The notes beneath the pieces are model-generated. The model searched no databases. It worked only from the letters and a program-made list of their open reading frames with translations, and had not been told where the DNA came from. Below, piece by piece: positions 1 through 5,317 of a DNA stretch of 7,420 nucleotides. Source of the DNA: Spirochaetota bacterium (GTDB taxonomy: Bacteria; Spirochaetota; Spirochaetia; Treponematales; Treponemataceae); assembly GCA_022704725.1 (NCBI GenBank), contig JAKJFV010000074.1:1-7420 (forward strand), written 5' to 3'. The position numbers and the translations under genes were made by a program. Position 1 is the stretch's first letter, and each line of letters begins with the position of its first letter.

Positions 1-437
1 ACATCGTTTTCTTTATATGTTTTAAGAACAAAATGGGTTTTCGTACTTTTTACACCATTGATGGTTGAAAGCTTCCTTGCGACAAAAAAGGCAACATCCT
101 GCAAAGAATCCCCTTCAATAATAACCTGGAGATCGTATCCTCCGGACATAAGGTTGAGAGATTTAACTTCCGGGAATCTATATATGCGCTCTGCTATTGC
201 ATCAAAACCGTGCTCCCGTTCGGGCGTTACCTGAATTTCAATAACAGCGCGAACTCTGTCCCTCGTTGCCAGCACCTTATCGGGGTTAACGATGGCCGCA
301 TACTTTACAATTATTCCATCATCTTCAAGTTTCTGAATAATCTGCTTAACCTGGTCAGCAGACTTTTTTGTCATTGCCGCAATATCATCAATCGACATGC
401 GCGCATTGTCCTGTAATAATTGTAAAATTTCCTGCAT
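1..437 (-). CDS. Lrp/AsnC-family transcriptional regulator (3' end cut by window edge)
   Basis: A DNA-binding regulator of the Lrp/AsnC (feast/famine) type, which usually senses an amino acid or small metabolite. The reading frame is open from ATG at 437 down to the window edge, giving 145 residues; full members have about 150-165, so little is missing. Residues 1-45 form the N-terminal helix-turn-helix (MQEILQLLQDNARMS..., then a recognition helix around KSADQVKQIIQKLE and the wing GIIVKYAAIV). Residues about 62-140 form the RAM ligand/oligomerisation domain, with the typical SGGYDLQVIIEG stretch near 98-108. The start is fixed by AAGGAG at 450-445, seven bases upstream; an ATG four bases earlier is in another frame. 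It is divergent from the TetR gene. The family call is firm, but the ligand and targets cannot be seen. Confidence 0.92.
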   Translation of the reverse strand, partial: MQEILQLLQDNARMSIDDIAAMTKKSADQVKQIIQKLEDDGIIVKYAAIVNPDKVLATRDRVRAVIEIQVTPEREHGFDAIAERIYRFPEVKSLNLMSGGYDLQVIIEGDSLQDVAFFVARKLSTINGVKSTKTHFVLKTYKEND

Positions 438-480
438 ACCATAACTCCTTTTACGGTGAAATTAGAACTCACTTAACCAC

Positions 481-508
481 ATTATAGTCAAAAAAATCAA
501 TTATTCAA
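481..508 (-). promoter_or_regulatory. Probable sigma-70 promoter of the Lrp/AsnC gene
   Basis: Read on the minus strand there is TTGAAT (508-503), a 16-base spacer and a perfect TATAAT (486-481). The start codon at 437 and its AAGGAG box lie a sensible distance downstream, giving a leader of roughly 37 bases. No palindrome overlaps it, so autoregulation by the Lrp/AsnC protein is not evident from sequence alone. Confidence 0.6.
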
Positions 509-602
509 TAGATAGTATATCCAGGATGAATAAATATGCAGAAATTTGGTCTTTTGTTAAATAATATTACCATGAAGTACTAAAAGGGAGGAACATGAGG
601 GA

Positions 603-632
603 TTGACATAGAACGAACGTTCGTTCTATAAA
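603..632 (+). promoter_or_regulatory. Promoter of the TetR-family gene
   Basis: Consensus TTGACA (603-608), an 18-base spacer and TATAAA (627-632). The operator palindrome fills the spacer and touches both boxes, a classic arrangement for repression by steric exclusion. The expected transcription start (about 638-640) coincides with the ATG of the regulator, so an mRNA from this promoter would have little or no leader. Confidence 0.75.
608..629 (+). promoter_or_regulatory. Operator 1: 22-bp perfect palindrome, probable TetR autoregulatory site
   Basis: The half site ATAGAACGAAC (608-618) is followed directly by its exact reverse complement (619-629). The inner AACGAACGTTCGTT has the look of TetR/AcrR-family operators. 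It overlaps the last base of the -35 box and the first three of the -10 box. All 22 bases recur at 1304-1325 before the glycosidase gene. Assignment to the adjacent TetR protein is inferred from position and symmetry. Confidence 0.85.
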
Positions 633-637
633 TACTT

Positions 638-1255
638 ATGGCAAGAATTAGAGACCCTGAAAAATTTGAAGAAAAGCAAAAACAAATCCTCGATACCTCT
701 GTTAAAATGTTTGCTTCAAAAGGGTTTGACGGTGTCAGCGTTAGGGATATATGCAAAGAACTGGTAATGCCGTTATCGTCCTTGTATAATTATTATGGCA
801 GTAAAGAGAGAATTTACAGGGAAATATGGATTTATCATATATCAATCCTTTTTGACAGGCTTGATGAGAAGACTTTATATGCACCGAACACAAGCGAATA
901 TGACAAGGATGTTTTCCCCGTATTAAAAGAGATCGTTATGATTTATTTTTCTTTCGCCGAAGAATATAAGACATTTTATTCGCTGCTGCTGTCTCATACC
1001 TATGCACCTATTTCTTCTGAGGCAGCTTCCATTGCAGCGGCTTATTATGATAAACAGTATTTCTTTTTGGAGAATCTCTTTGTTCATATGGCTGATGCTC
1101 ATGGAAATTTGTATATGAAAGAAAAGTACTTAGCCGTATCTTTTCTGGCAGTGATTAATTCATGGATTGGGCTCTGGATTCTTAATAAAGCAACATTGAG
1201 CGCGAATGATGCAGGCATAATTGTAAAGCAGTTTATGCACGGAATTTTTTCCTAA
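638..1255 (+). CDS. TetR/AcrR-family transcriptional repressor
   Basis: A 205-residue one-component repressor. The N-terminal TetR DNA-binding domain spans about residues 12-62: helix 1 KQKQILDTSVKMFASKGF, then the helix-turn-helix VSVRDICKELVMPLSSLYNYYGSKERIYREI, with the family's typical YNYYGSKE ending. Residues about 65-205 are a helical ligand-binding/dimerisation region with many aromatics (for example MIYFSFAEEYKTFYSLLL), suggesting a hydrophobic or aromatic-lined pocket, but the ligand cannot be read from it. The start at 638 gives a normal N-terminus; the next in-frame ATG is inside the DNA-binding domain. There is no ribosome-binding site in front of it, because the operator and -10 box lie immediately upstream, so leaderless translation is likely. 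It probably represses itself (608-629) and the glycosidase gene (1304-1325). Family certain; targets inferred. Confidence 0.93.
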   Translation: MARIRDPEKFEEKQKQILDTSVKMFASKGFDGVSVRDICKELVMPLSSLYNYYGSKERIYREIWIYHISILFDRLDEKTLYAPNTSEYDKDVFPVLKEIVMIYFSFAEEYKTFYSLLLSHTYAPISSEAASIAAAYYDKQYFFLENLFVHMADAHGNLYMKEKYLAVSFLAVINSWIGLWILNKATLSANDAGIIVKQFMHGIFS

Positions 1256-1293
1256 TAAAAAGGCATACTTAATAGAAAAAGGCCTTTTTTATT
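1256..1293 (+). terminator. Possible intrinsic terminator after the TetR gene
   Basis: Just after the TAA stop, TAAAAAGGC (1256-1264) can pair with GCCTTTTTTA (1282-1291) with one bulged T, around a loop of 17 bases. The hairpin is A/T-rich and the loop is long, so termination may be partial. An alternative short fold is the AAAAAGGCCTTTTT palindrome in the same place. Any readthrough runs into the 46-bp palindrome. Confidence 0.5.
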
Positions 1294-1337
1294 TGATTAA
1301 TTAATAGAACGAACGTTCGTTCTATTAATTAATCAAA
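1292..1337 (+). promoter_or_regulatory. Operator 2 inside a 46-bp perfect palindrome upstream of the GH13 gene
   Basis: A mismatch-free, loop-free palindrome with its centre between 1314 and 1315. The central 22 bases (1304-1325) are identical to operator 1. Each arm continues outward with TTTGATTAATTA (left) and its complement (right), creating a TTAATTAA block on each side (1297-1304 and 1325-1332). The core is the probable TetR-binding site controlling the glycosidase gene, whose ATG is 26 bases beyond the palindrome. The AT-rich extension is not needed for the core and is not present around operator 1. In RNA read through from upstream it would fold into a stem of about 20 bp or more. Confidence 0.85.
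1301..1328 (+). promoter_or_regulatory. Weak candidate promoter of the GH13 gene
   Basis: TTAATA (1301-1306), a 16-base spacer and TATTAA (1323-1328), each matching four of six consensus bases. TATTAA occupies the same place relative to the operator core as the -10 box of the TetR promoter, which is the main argument for it. It would put the transcript start near 1335, leaving room for the AAAGGAG at 1351-1357. Elements this AT-rich arise easily by chance. Confidence 0.35.
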
Positions 1338-1362
1338 ATGAAATACAATAAAAGGAGTTTTT

Positions 1363-2748
1363 ATGTGGTTTACTAATGCAGTGTGGTATGAGTTTTATTC
1401 ACTGGGGGTAACAGGGGCGCCTGAAGAAAACAGCTGGGATTGGTCGGTCTGGAACGGAGATGCGAAGCCCGTGAACAGAATCGGCAGACTTTCCGGCTGG
1501 ATAGATCATTTGAGCCGTCTCGGCATTACCGCGGTTTATTTTACTCCCGTTTTCCAATCCGACCGGCACGGCTATGATACAAGGGATTACTACACCATTG
1601 ACAGCCGGCTTGGCTCCAATGAGGATTTTGCGTCCCTGTGCGCTCTTTTACACGGGCATAATATTAAGGTCGTACTTGACGGCGTTTTTAATCATGTCGG
1701 CCGGGGATTCTGGGCTTTTCGTGATGTTCTGAGCAGGGGGAGGGATTCGGCATACTGTGACTGGTTTTATATTGACTGGTCAAGAAATTCAGACAGAAAT
1801 GACGGTTTTTGGTATGAGGGGTGGGAGGGCTGTAATGATTTGGTAAAACTTAATCTTGATAATCCTGAAGTTCTTAAGCATCTGTTCGGGGCCGTGGAGA
1901 AATGGATTAAACTGTTTAATATTGACGGTCTGCGTCTCGATGTTGCATATAGTCTTCCTAACAGCTTTTTACAAAAACTTTCCGATCACTGCCGTGCAGT
2001 TTGTTATCAGCATGGTAAAAAGGAAGATTCATTTATTCTTGCCGGTGAAATAATTCATGGCGACTATAACCGTCTGCTTAGTAACGCCGGTTTATCATCA
2101 TGTACAAACTACGAACTTTATAAGGGTTTGTATTCTAGTTTTAATGATAAAAATCTTTTTGAAGTTTCATACTCGTTAAACCGGCAGTTTGGCCCTGTTT
2201 CAGACGGAAGCGGTCTATATTCAGGAAAAAAGCTTATTTCTTTTGCTGATAATCACGATGTTGAAAGGCTTGCCTCGATATTGAAGGATAAAAACAATCT
2301 GTATCTTGTATATGCATTATTGTTTGCTTCTCCCGGTCTCCCCTGCCTATATTACGGCAGTGAATGGGGAATTGAGGGGAAAAAGCAGGATGGTGACGGA
2401 GCCTTGCGTCCTGCTTTGAATGAGCCTGTGTGGAATAATCTGGCTCAGTGGATTTCGCAGCTTGCGTTTCTGTATAAAGCAGAGAAAGCCCTTTATGAAG
2501 GAGACTATGAAAATCTTTGTGTACGCAATGACCAGCTCATTTTCAAGCGCTGCAGTCCCGGTGAGGAAATAATTTTTTGTCTAAATATCAGTCATTCCAG
2601 TATTACTCTTTATCCTTCGCGAGAATCCTACGGTTCGTTTCCCGGAATCTACGGATCATATATGAATCTCTTTGATGGAAGAGTGCAGCAGTTTAATGGA
2701 CCGGTAGAAATTTCGGCTGATTCCTGTATTATGCTTAAAAAACTCTAA
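1363..2748 (+). CDS. GH13 alpha-amylase-family glycosidase, cytoplasmic
   Basis: A 461-residue retaining alpha-glucan hydrolase or transferase of glycoside hydrolase family 13. The (beta/alpha)8 barrel starts almost at residue 1 (VWYEFY), and every conserved block is present: GYDTRDYYTID (70-80), region I DGVFNH (106-111), LNLDNPEV (163-170), region II DGLRLDVA with nucleophile Asp193 and Arg191, region III AGE with acid/base Glu229, and region IV FADNHD with His298 and Asp299. YYGSEWGIEG (330-339) and a short C-terminal beta domain (about 375-461) follow. There is no signal peptide and no N-terminal CBM34-like domain, so it probably acts in the cytosol on imported maltodextrin or stored glycogen. 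Whether it is an alpha-amylase, maltodextrin glucosidase or a glucanotransferase cannot be decided here. The start is supported by AAAGGAG five bases upstream. It is probably repressed by the upstream TetR protein. No sugar transporter gene is adjacent. Confidence 0.93.
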   Translation: MWFTNAVWYEFYSLGVTGAPEENSWDWSVWNGDAKPVNRIGRLSGWIDHLSRLGITAVYFTPVFQSDRHGYDTRDYYTIDSRLGSNEDFASLCALLHGHNIKVVLDGVFNHVGRGFWAFRDVLSRGRDSAYCDWFYIDWSRNSDRNDGFWYEGWEGCNDLVKLNLDNPEVLKHLFGAVEKWIKLFNIDGLRLDVAYSLPNSFLQKLSDHCRAVCYQHGKKEDSFILAGEIIHGDYNRLLSNAGLSSCTNYELYKGLYSSFNDKNLFEVSYSLNRQFGPVSDGSGLYSGKKLISFADNHDVERLASILKDKNNLYLVYALLFASPGLPCLYYGSEWGIEGKKQDGDGALRPALNEPVWNNLAQWISQLAFLYKAEKALYEGDYENLCVRNDQLIFKRCSPGEEIIFCLNISHSSITLYPSRESYGSFPGIYGSYMNLFDGRVQQFNGPVEISADSCIMLKKL

Positions 2749-2754
2749 AATCAC

Positions 2755-2783
2755 TTGACAAAAGTGTTCTAGTGTATTATACA
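2755..2783 (+). promoter_or_regulatory. Promoter of the GntR-ABC transporter cassette
   Basis: Perfect TTGACA (2755-2760), a 17-base spacer and TATACA (2778-2783). It starts only seven bases after the glycosidase stop codon, and no terminator is visible between them, so readthrough from the glycosidase gene is possible. The -10 box sits at the centre of the inverted repeat at 2765-2800. Confidence 0.7.
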
Positions 2784-2800
2784 TATAGTACACTAGAACA
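2765..2800 (+). promoter_or_regulatory. Probable YtrA-type GntR operator (36-bp inverted repeat)
   Basis: TGTTCTAGTGTA (2765-2776) and its exact reverse complement TACACTAGAACA (2789-2800) flank a 12-base, partly symmetric centre. The inner AGTGTA and TACACT resemble the operator reported for the Bacillus subtilis YtrA repressor (AGTGTA, about 13 bases, TACACT). The repeat covers the -10 box and start region, so the gene just downstream most likely represses its own operon. The match to YtrA sites is from memory of the family; binding is inferred. Confidence 0.8.
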
Positions 2801-2819
2801 GAGAAAAGGAGGTTACGAT

Positions 2820-3188
2820 ATGGAATTTGAAGATAATGTGCCGATATATCTGCAGATAGTTGTCTTAATCAAGAAGCGTATCATTCAGGGTTTATTGAAG
2901 CCGGGCGACAAGATTCCTTCAGTTCGCGAGCTTGCTGAAGAAGTGAAAGTAAACCCTAACACTATTTCGAGAGCGTATCAGGAATTAGAGCGTGATAAAA
3001 TAACAGAAACCAAACGGGGTATGGGAACCTTTATATCAGGAGATGAAAACATGATGGAAGCAATTCGTTCAGAATTTTCTGCAAGTATGGTAACACGGTT
3101 TATTAGAGACATGAGGGAAACAGGATTCTCAGATGAGGAAATTCTTAAGCTTTTGGCTAGCGCCATAAACACAGAGGGTGGAAAATAA
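2820..3188 (+). CDS. GntR-family regulator, YtrA subfamily
   Basis: A 122-residue repressor of the short YtrA branch of the GntR family. It has a winged helix (about residues 8-75: PIYLQIVVLIKKRIIQG, PGDKIPSVRELAEEV, VNPNTISRAYQELE, wing RGMGTFI) and only about 47 more residues, with no large effector domain, as is usual for this branch. The start was set at 2820 because AAAAGGAGG (2804-2812) lies seven bases upstream; a longer reading frame from a GTG at 2772 would begin inside the operator. Its stop overlaps the next ATG by one base (TAATG), so it is co-translated with the ABC ATPase. YtrA-type regulators typically control neighbouring ABC transporters and often respond to cell-wall antibiotics; the inducer here is unknown. 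Confidence 0.93.
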   Translation: MEFEDNVPIYLQIVVLIKKRIIQGLLKPGDKIPSVRELAEEVKVNPNTISRAYQELERDKITETKRGMGTFISGDENMMEAIRSEFSASMVTRFIRDMRETGFSDEEILKLLASAINTEGGK

Positions 3189-3892
3189 TGAGTGCACTTT
3201 TAGATATTACTAATGTTACAAAAAATTATGGACTTAAGACTGCCTTAAATAATGTTACTTTTTCTTTGGAGAAGGGACGTATTCTAGGGCTTATGGGACC
3301 AAATGGAAGCGGAAAGACAACCCTGCTCAAAGTTCTCTCCGGTGTACAGCACCCGGCTTCTGGTGAAGTAATTATTGACGGCAAACATGTTGGTGTGGAA
3401 ACAAAGGCTATGGTGTCATTCCTGCCCGATGTTAATCCTCTTTTTTCATGGATGAAGGCAGAAGACGCAATTGATTTTTACAAAGATTTTTTTGCAGATT
3501 TTGACAAGGTAAAATGCTATGAGCTGCTGGATTTTATGAAGCTTAACAGAACTCAGAAAGTCCGGTCCATGTCAAAGGGAATGATAGAGAAGCTGAATTT
3601 GTCGCTTGTTTTTTCCAGAAAAGCACGGCTTTTTTTACTTGATGAACCATTAGGCGGAGTAGATCCTGTTGCAAGAGAGAGAATAGTATCTACAATCATT
3701 AAAACATATTCAGAAGATTCTTCAATCATAATAAGCACTCATCTTGTGCATGATGTAGAAACTATTTTTGATGATGTTTGTATGATAAATGAAGGGGAAA
3801 TTATTCTTCAAGGCAGTGCTGAGGATCTTAGAAGCGAACATGCTATGTCTATAGATCAGCTGTATATTAAAATGTTTGCAGACAAAATATAG
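3188..3892 (+). CDS. ABC transporter ATP-binding protein (YtrB-like)
   Basis: A 234-residue ATPase subunit that would power the permease encoded next. Walker A is GPNGSGKTT (37-45, Lys43), the signature region is MSKGM (128-132) in place of the canonical LSGGQ, Walker B is LFLLDEP (148-154, Asp152 and Glu153), the D-loop is GGVD (156-159) and the H-loop is STH (His185). The usual Q-loop glutamine is replaced by aspartate in FLPD (78-81), a variation I associate with YtrB-type ATPases. All residues for ATP hydrolysis are present, so it should be active. It is fused translationally to the repressor upstream (one-base overlap) and is ten bases from the permease start. It is probably an exporter or envelope-stress ATPase; the substrate is unknown. 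Confidence 0.95.
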   Translation: MSALLDITNVTKNYGLKTALNNVTFSLEKGRILGLMGPNGSGKTTLLKVLSGVQHPASGEVIIDGKHVGVETKAMVSFLPDVNPLFSWMKAEDAIDFYKDFFADFDKVKCYELLDFMKLNRTQKVRSMSKGMIEKLNLSLVFSRKARLFLLDEPLGGVDPVARERIVSTIIKTYSEDSSIIISTHLVHDVETIFDDVCMINEGEIILQGSAEDLRSEHAMSIDQLYIKMFADKI

Positions 3893-3902
3893 GGGGATTA
3901 GT

Positions 3903-4688
3903 ATGAAAGCAGTAATTCGTCAGCAGTGGAAGGCACGATACAAAACCGCTCTAATGCTTTGCGGTATTATAAGTCTGGTGAGCCTGAGTGTTGTGTTAAG
4001 CGGTCAGGGGAGCAGGCTTTTTTCAAGTAATAGTTCTTTATTTCAATATTGGTTGAGTATAGCTTTTGCTGCAGTATACTTCGGTGTTCCTGTATACACG
4101 TTAACATCAGTTATTACTACTATTAAAAATATGGTATTTAAAGACACCAAATACCTGATGCTGACTGTACCAAAAAAAAGCTGGAAATTAATTGGGGGCA
4201 GATTATTGGTAATCATGGGCGAGCTTATTGCCTATGCTGTCGTTATGCTTTTCTGGCTCTCAATTCTTTTTGCGTCGGAAAGCGGGGGTATGGTTTCTTT
4301 TGAGAATCAGGTGTATACATCTGCGGCTGTCGGTTTTTTTGGCCGGCTGGGAGAAATATATTCAATTGTATTTGTAAAACACATTGTTGAAACAATACAA
4401 ATTATTCCAATGGCATTAATTGGCGCTGTCTTTATAATGATGGTATTCAGTTTTTCTCTTACCCTCTTTGCCTCGATTTTCAGGCATAAACAGTTTCCAC
4501 GGGTTCTTTCAATCATCCTTGTGTATATTATGTTTGACTTAACCGTAAGACTCATGGCTCTTATCTTTAACGGATACGAAGTGGATGCTGTTTCTTCAAT
4601 GTGGCCGCCTGCTGCAATAATTGCCTTACTTGCTTGTGGATTATTTGCAGGCACCTGTATTCTTTTTGAAAAACGTATAGAAGGTTAA
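3903..4688 (+). CDS. ABC transporter permease, six predicted transmembrane helices
   Basis: A 261-residue integral membrane protein, the likely partner of the ATPase just upstream. Hydrophobic segments lie at about residues 16-34, 50-74, 100-124, 168-192, 201-221 and 234-256, with a basic N-terminus (KAVIRQQWKARYK) and C-terminus (FEKRIEG) expected in the cytosol. DTKYLMLTVPKKSWKLIGGR (81-100) between helices 2 and 3 resembles the coupling segment of ABC-2-like permeases (a short LxLTxP stretch followed by Lys/Trp). An extracellular loop lies between helices 3 and 4. The start at 3903 is chosen for AGGGGGA at 3891-3897; an ATG at 3876 would overlap the ATPase gene and lacks such a box. It is the last gene of the cassette and is followed by a strong terminator. 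One permease gene implies a homodimer. No substrate can be inferred. Confidence 0.88.
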   Translation: MKAVIRQQWKARYKTALMLCGIISLVSLSVVLSGQGSRLFSSNSSLFQYWLSIAFAAVYFGVPVYTLTSVITTIKNMVFKDTKYLMLTVPKKSWKLIGGRLLVIMGELIAYAVVMLFWLSILFASESGGMVSFENQVYTSAAVGFFGRLGEIYSIVFVKHIVETIQIIPMALIGAVFIMMVFSFSLTLFASIFRHKQFPRVLSIILVYIMFDLTVRLMALIFNGYEVDAVSSMWPPAAIIALLACGLFAGTCILFEKRIEG

Positions 4689-4715
4689 CTCCTCAGAACT
4701 TTCTGTGCTTTATCT

Positions 4716-4753
4716 GCTGTATCGGCCATTGCTGCCGGTACAGCTTTTTTTTT
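4716..4753 (+). terminator. Strong intrinsic terminator of the ABC cassette
   Basis: GCTGTATCGGC (4716-4726) pairs with GCCGGTACAGC (4734-4744), an 11-bp stem with one G-U pair and a 7-base loop, followed by nine consecutive T (4745-4753). It lies 27 bases after the permease stop codon and closes the GntR-ATPase-permease unit. Confidence 0.93.
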
Positions 4754-4767
4754 ATGCGTATATTTAC

Positions 4768-4773
4768 TATAAT
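4768..4773 (+). promoter_or_regulatory. Probable -10 box of the Nudix gene
   Basis: A perfect TATAAT. The region 16-18 bases upstream is the terminator T-run, so there is no good -35 box. The expected start point falls at or next to the ATG at 4781. If real, the transcript would be leaderless or nearly so. Confidence 0.5.
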
Positions 4774-4780
4774 TGGGCGC

Positions 4781-5317
4781 ATGAATCATTTGTTTTCGTA
4801 CTGTCCGTCCTGCGGAAAAAATACAGTTTCTTTTTGCGGTGGTAAACACTGGGTTTGTTCTAATTGCGGTTTTGATATGTTTTTTAATGTGGCCTCATCT
4901 GCAGGTGTTATTCTTTACAGCGGTAATTCTGTTCTCTTTGTTAAACGCGGCAGAGAACCTGCTAAAGGTATGCTTGCATTACCCGGCGGTTTTATAGATG
5001 CCGGAGAAACGGCAGAGGAAGCCTGCATACGGGAGTGTTTTGAAGAAACCGGCATACAAATAAGTCCTGTTACCTATGTTGCATCATTTCCCAACAGCTA
5101 TGAATTCAAAAATATAATCTACAGTACCTGTGATTTTTTCTTTTCTTCAGAGCTTCGGCTCGACTCCATTTCGTCAATATCTCCTTTGGACGCAGAAGAG
5201 GTGGAGGATTTTGAAATTGTAAAAATTGATTCTGCAGAATGCATCGCAAAACTTCCAATTGCCTTTGATTCTGTTAAAAAAGCGGTGACTGCATGGTATT
5301 TAAAAACAGTGCATTAA
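4781..5317 (+). CDS. Nudix hydrolase with N-terminal zinc ribbon
   Basis: A 178-residue pyrophosphohydrolase that should cleave a nucleoside diphosphate linked to another group. Cys8, Cys11, Cys26 and Cys29 (CPSC...CSNC) form a small zinc ribbon. The catalytic Nudix box is complete: Gly70, Glu76, Arg84, Glu85, Glu88, Glu89 and Gly91 in the order GX5EX7REXXEEXG, preceded by LPGG. Zinc ribbon plus Nudix recalls NudC (NADH pyrophosphatase), but the NudC SQPWPFP motif is absent; the equivalent stretch is ASFPNSYEFKN (101-111), so the substrate is open. The start at 4781 is preferred over an ATG at 4754, which abuts the terminator T-run; neither has a clear ribosome-binding site. It is a single-gene unit. 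Its stop codon interleaves with that of the convergent gene. Confidence 0.92.
   Translation: MNHLFSYCPSCGKNTVSFCGGKHWVCSNCGFDMFFNVASSAGVILYSGNSVLFVKRGREPAKGMLALPGGFIDAGETAEEACIRECFEETGIQISPVTYVASFPNSYEFKNIIYSTCDFFFSSELRLDSISSISPLDAEEVEDFEIVKIDSAECIAKLPIAFDSVKKAVTAWYLKTVH

Noticed and set aside
210..416. Plus-strand open frame of 68 codons
   Set aside because: It lies antisense to the Lrp/AsnC gene, has no family features and no ribosome-binding site; the minus-strand protein is clearly the real one.
1292..1337. The 46-bp palindrome as a plain intrinsic terminator
   Set aside because: It is followed by AATGAAATAC rather than a T-run and contains the exact TetR operator, so a regulatory role fits better.
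1292..1337. Palindrome as a transposon end or attachment site
   Set aside because: No integrase, transposase or target duplication is visible, and the sequence matches the neighbouring regulator's own operator.
1338..1376. Twelve-codon ORF (MKYNKRSFYVVY) overlapping the start of the GH13 gene
   Set aside because: It has no ribosome-binding site, and its own codons contain the AAAGGAG that serves the GH13 start. It is better explained as leader sequence.
2772..2819. Longer N-terminus for the GntR protein from a GTG
   Set aside because: It would translate through the operator and past the transcription start, and the strong AAAAGGAGG box fits ATG 2820.
3876..3902. Earlier ATG for the permease
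   Set aside because: It overlaps the end of the ATPase gene and lacks a ribosome-binding site, whereas AGGGGGA precedes ATG 3903 at good spacing.
4307..4654. Minus-strand frame of 115 codons inside the permease gene
   Set aside because: It is an antisense shadow of a transmembrane coding region with no recognisable domain and no start signal.
4754..4780. Earlier ATG for the Nudix protein
   Set aside because: It directly follows the nine-T run of the terminator and adds residues before the zinc ribbon that are not family-like. The TATAAT lies inside this stretch.
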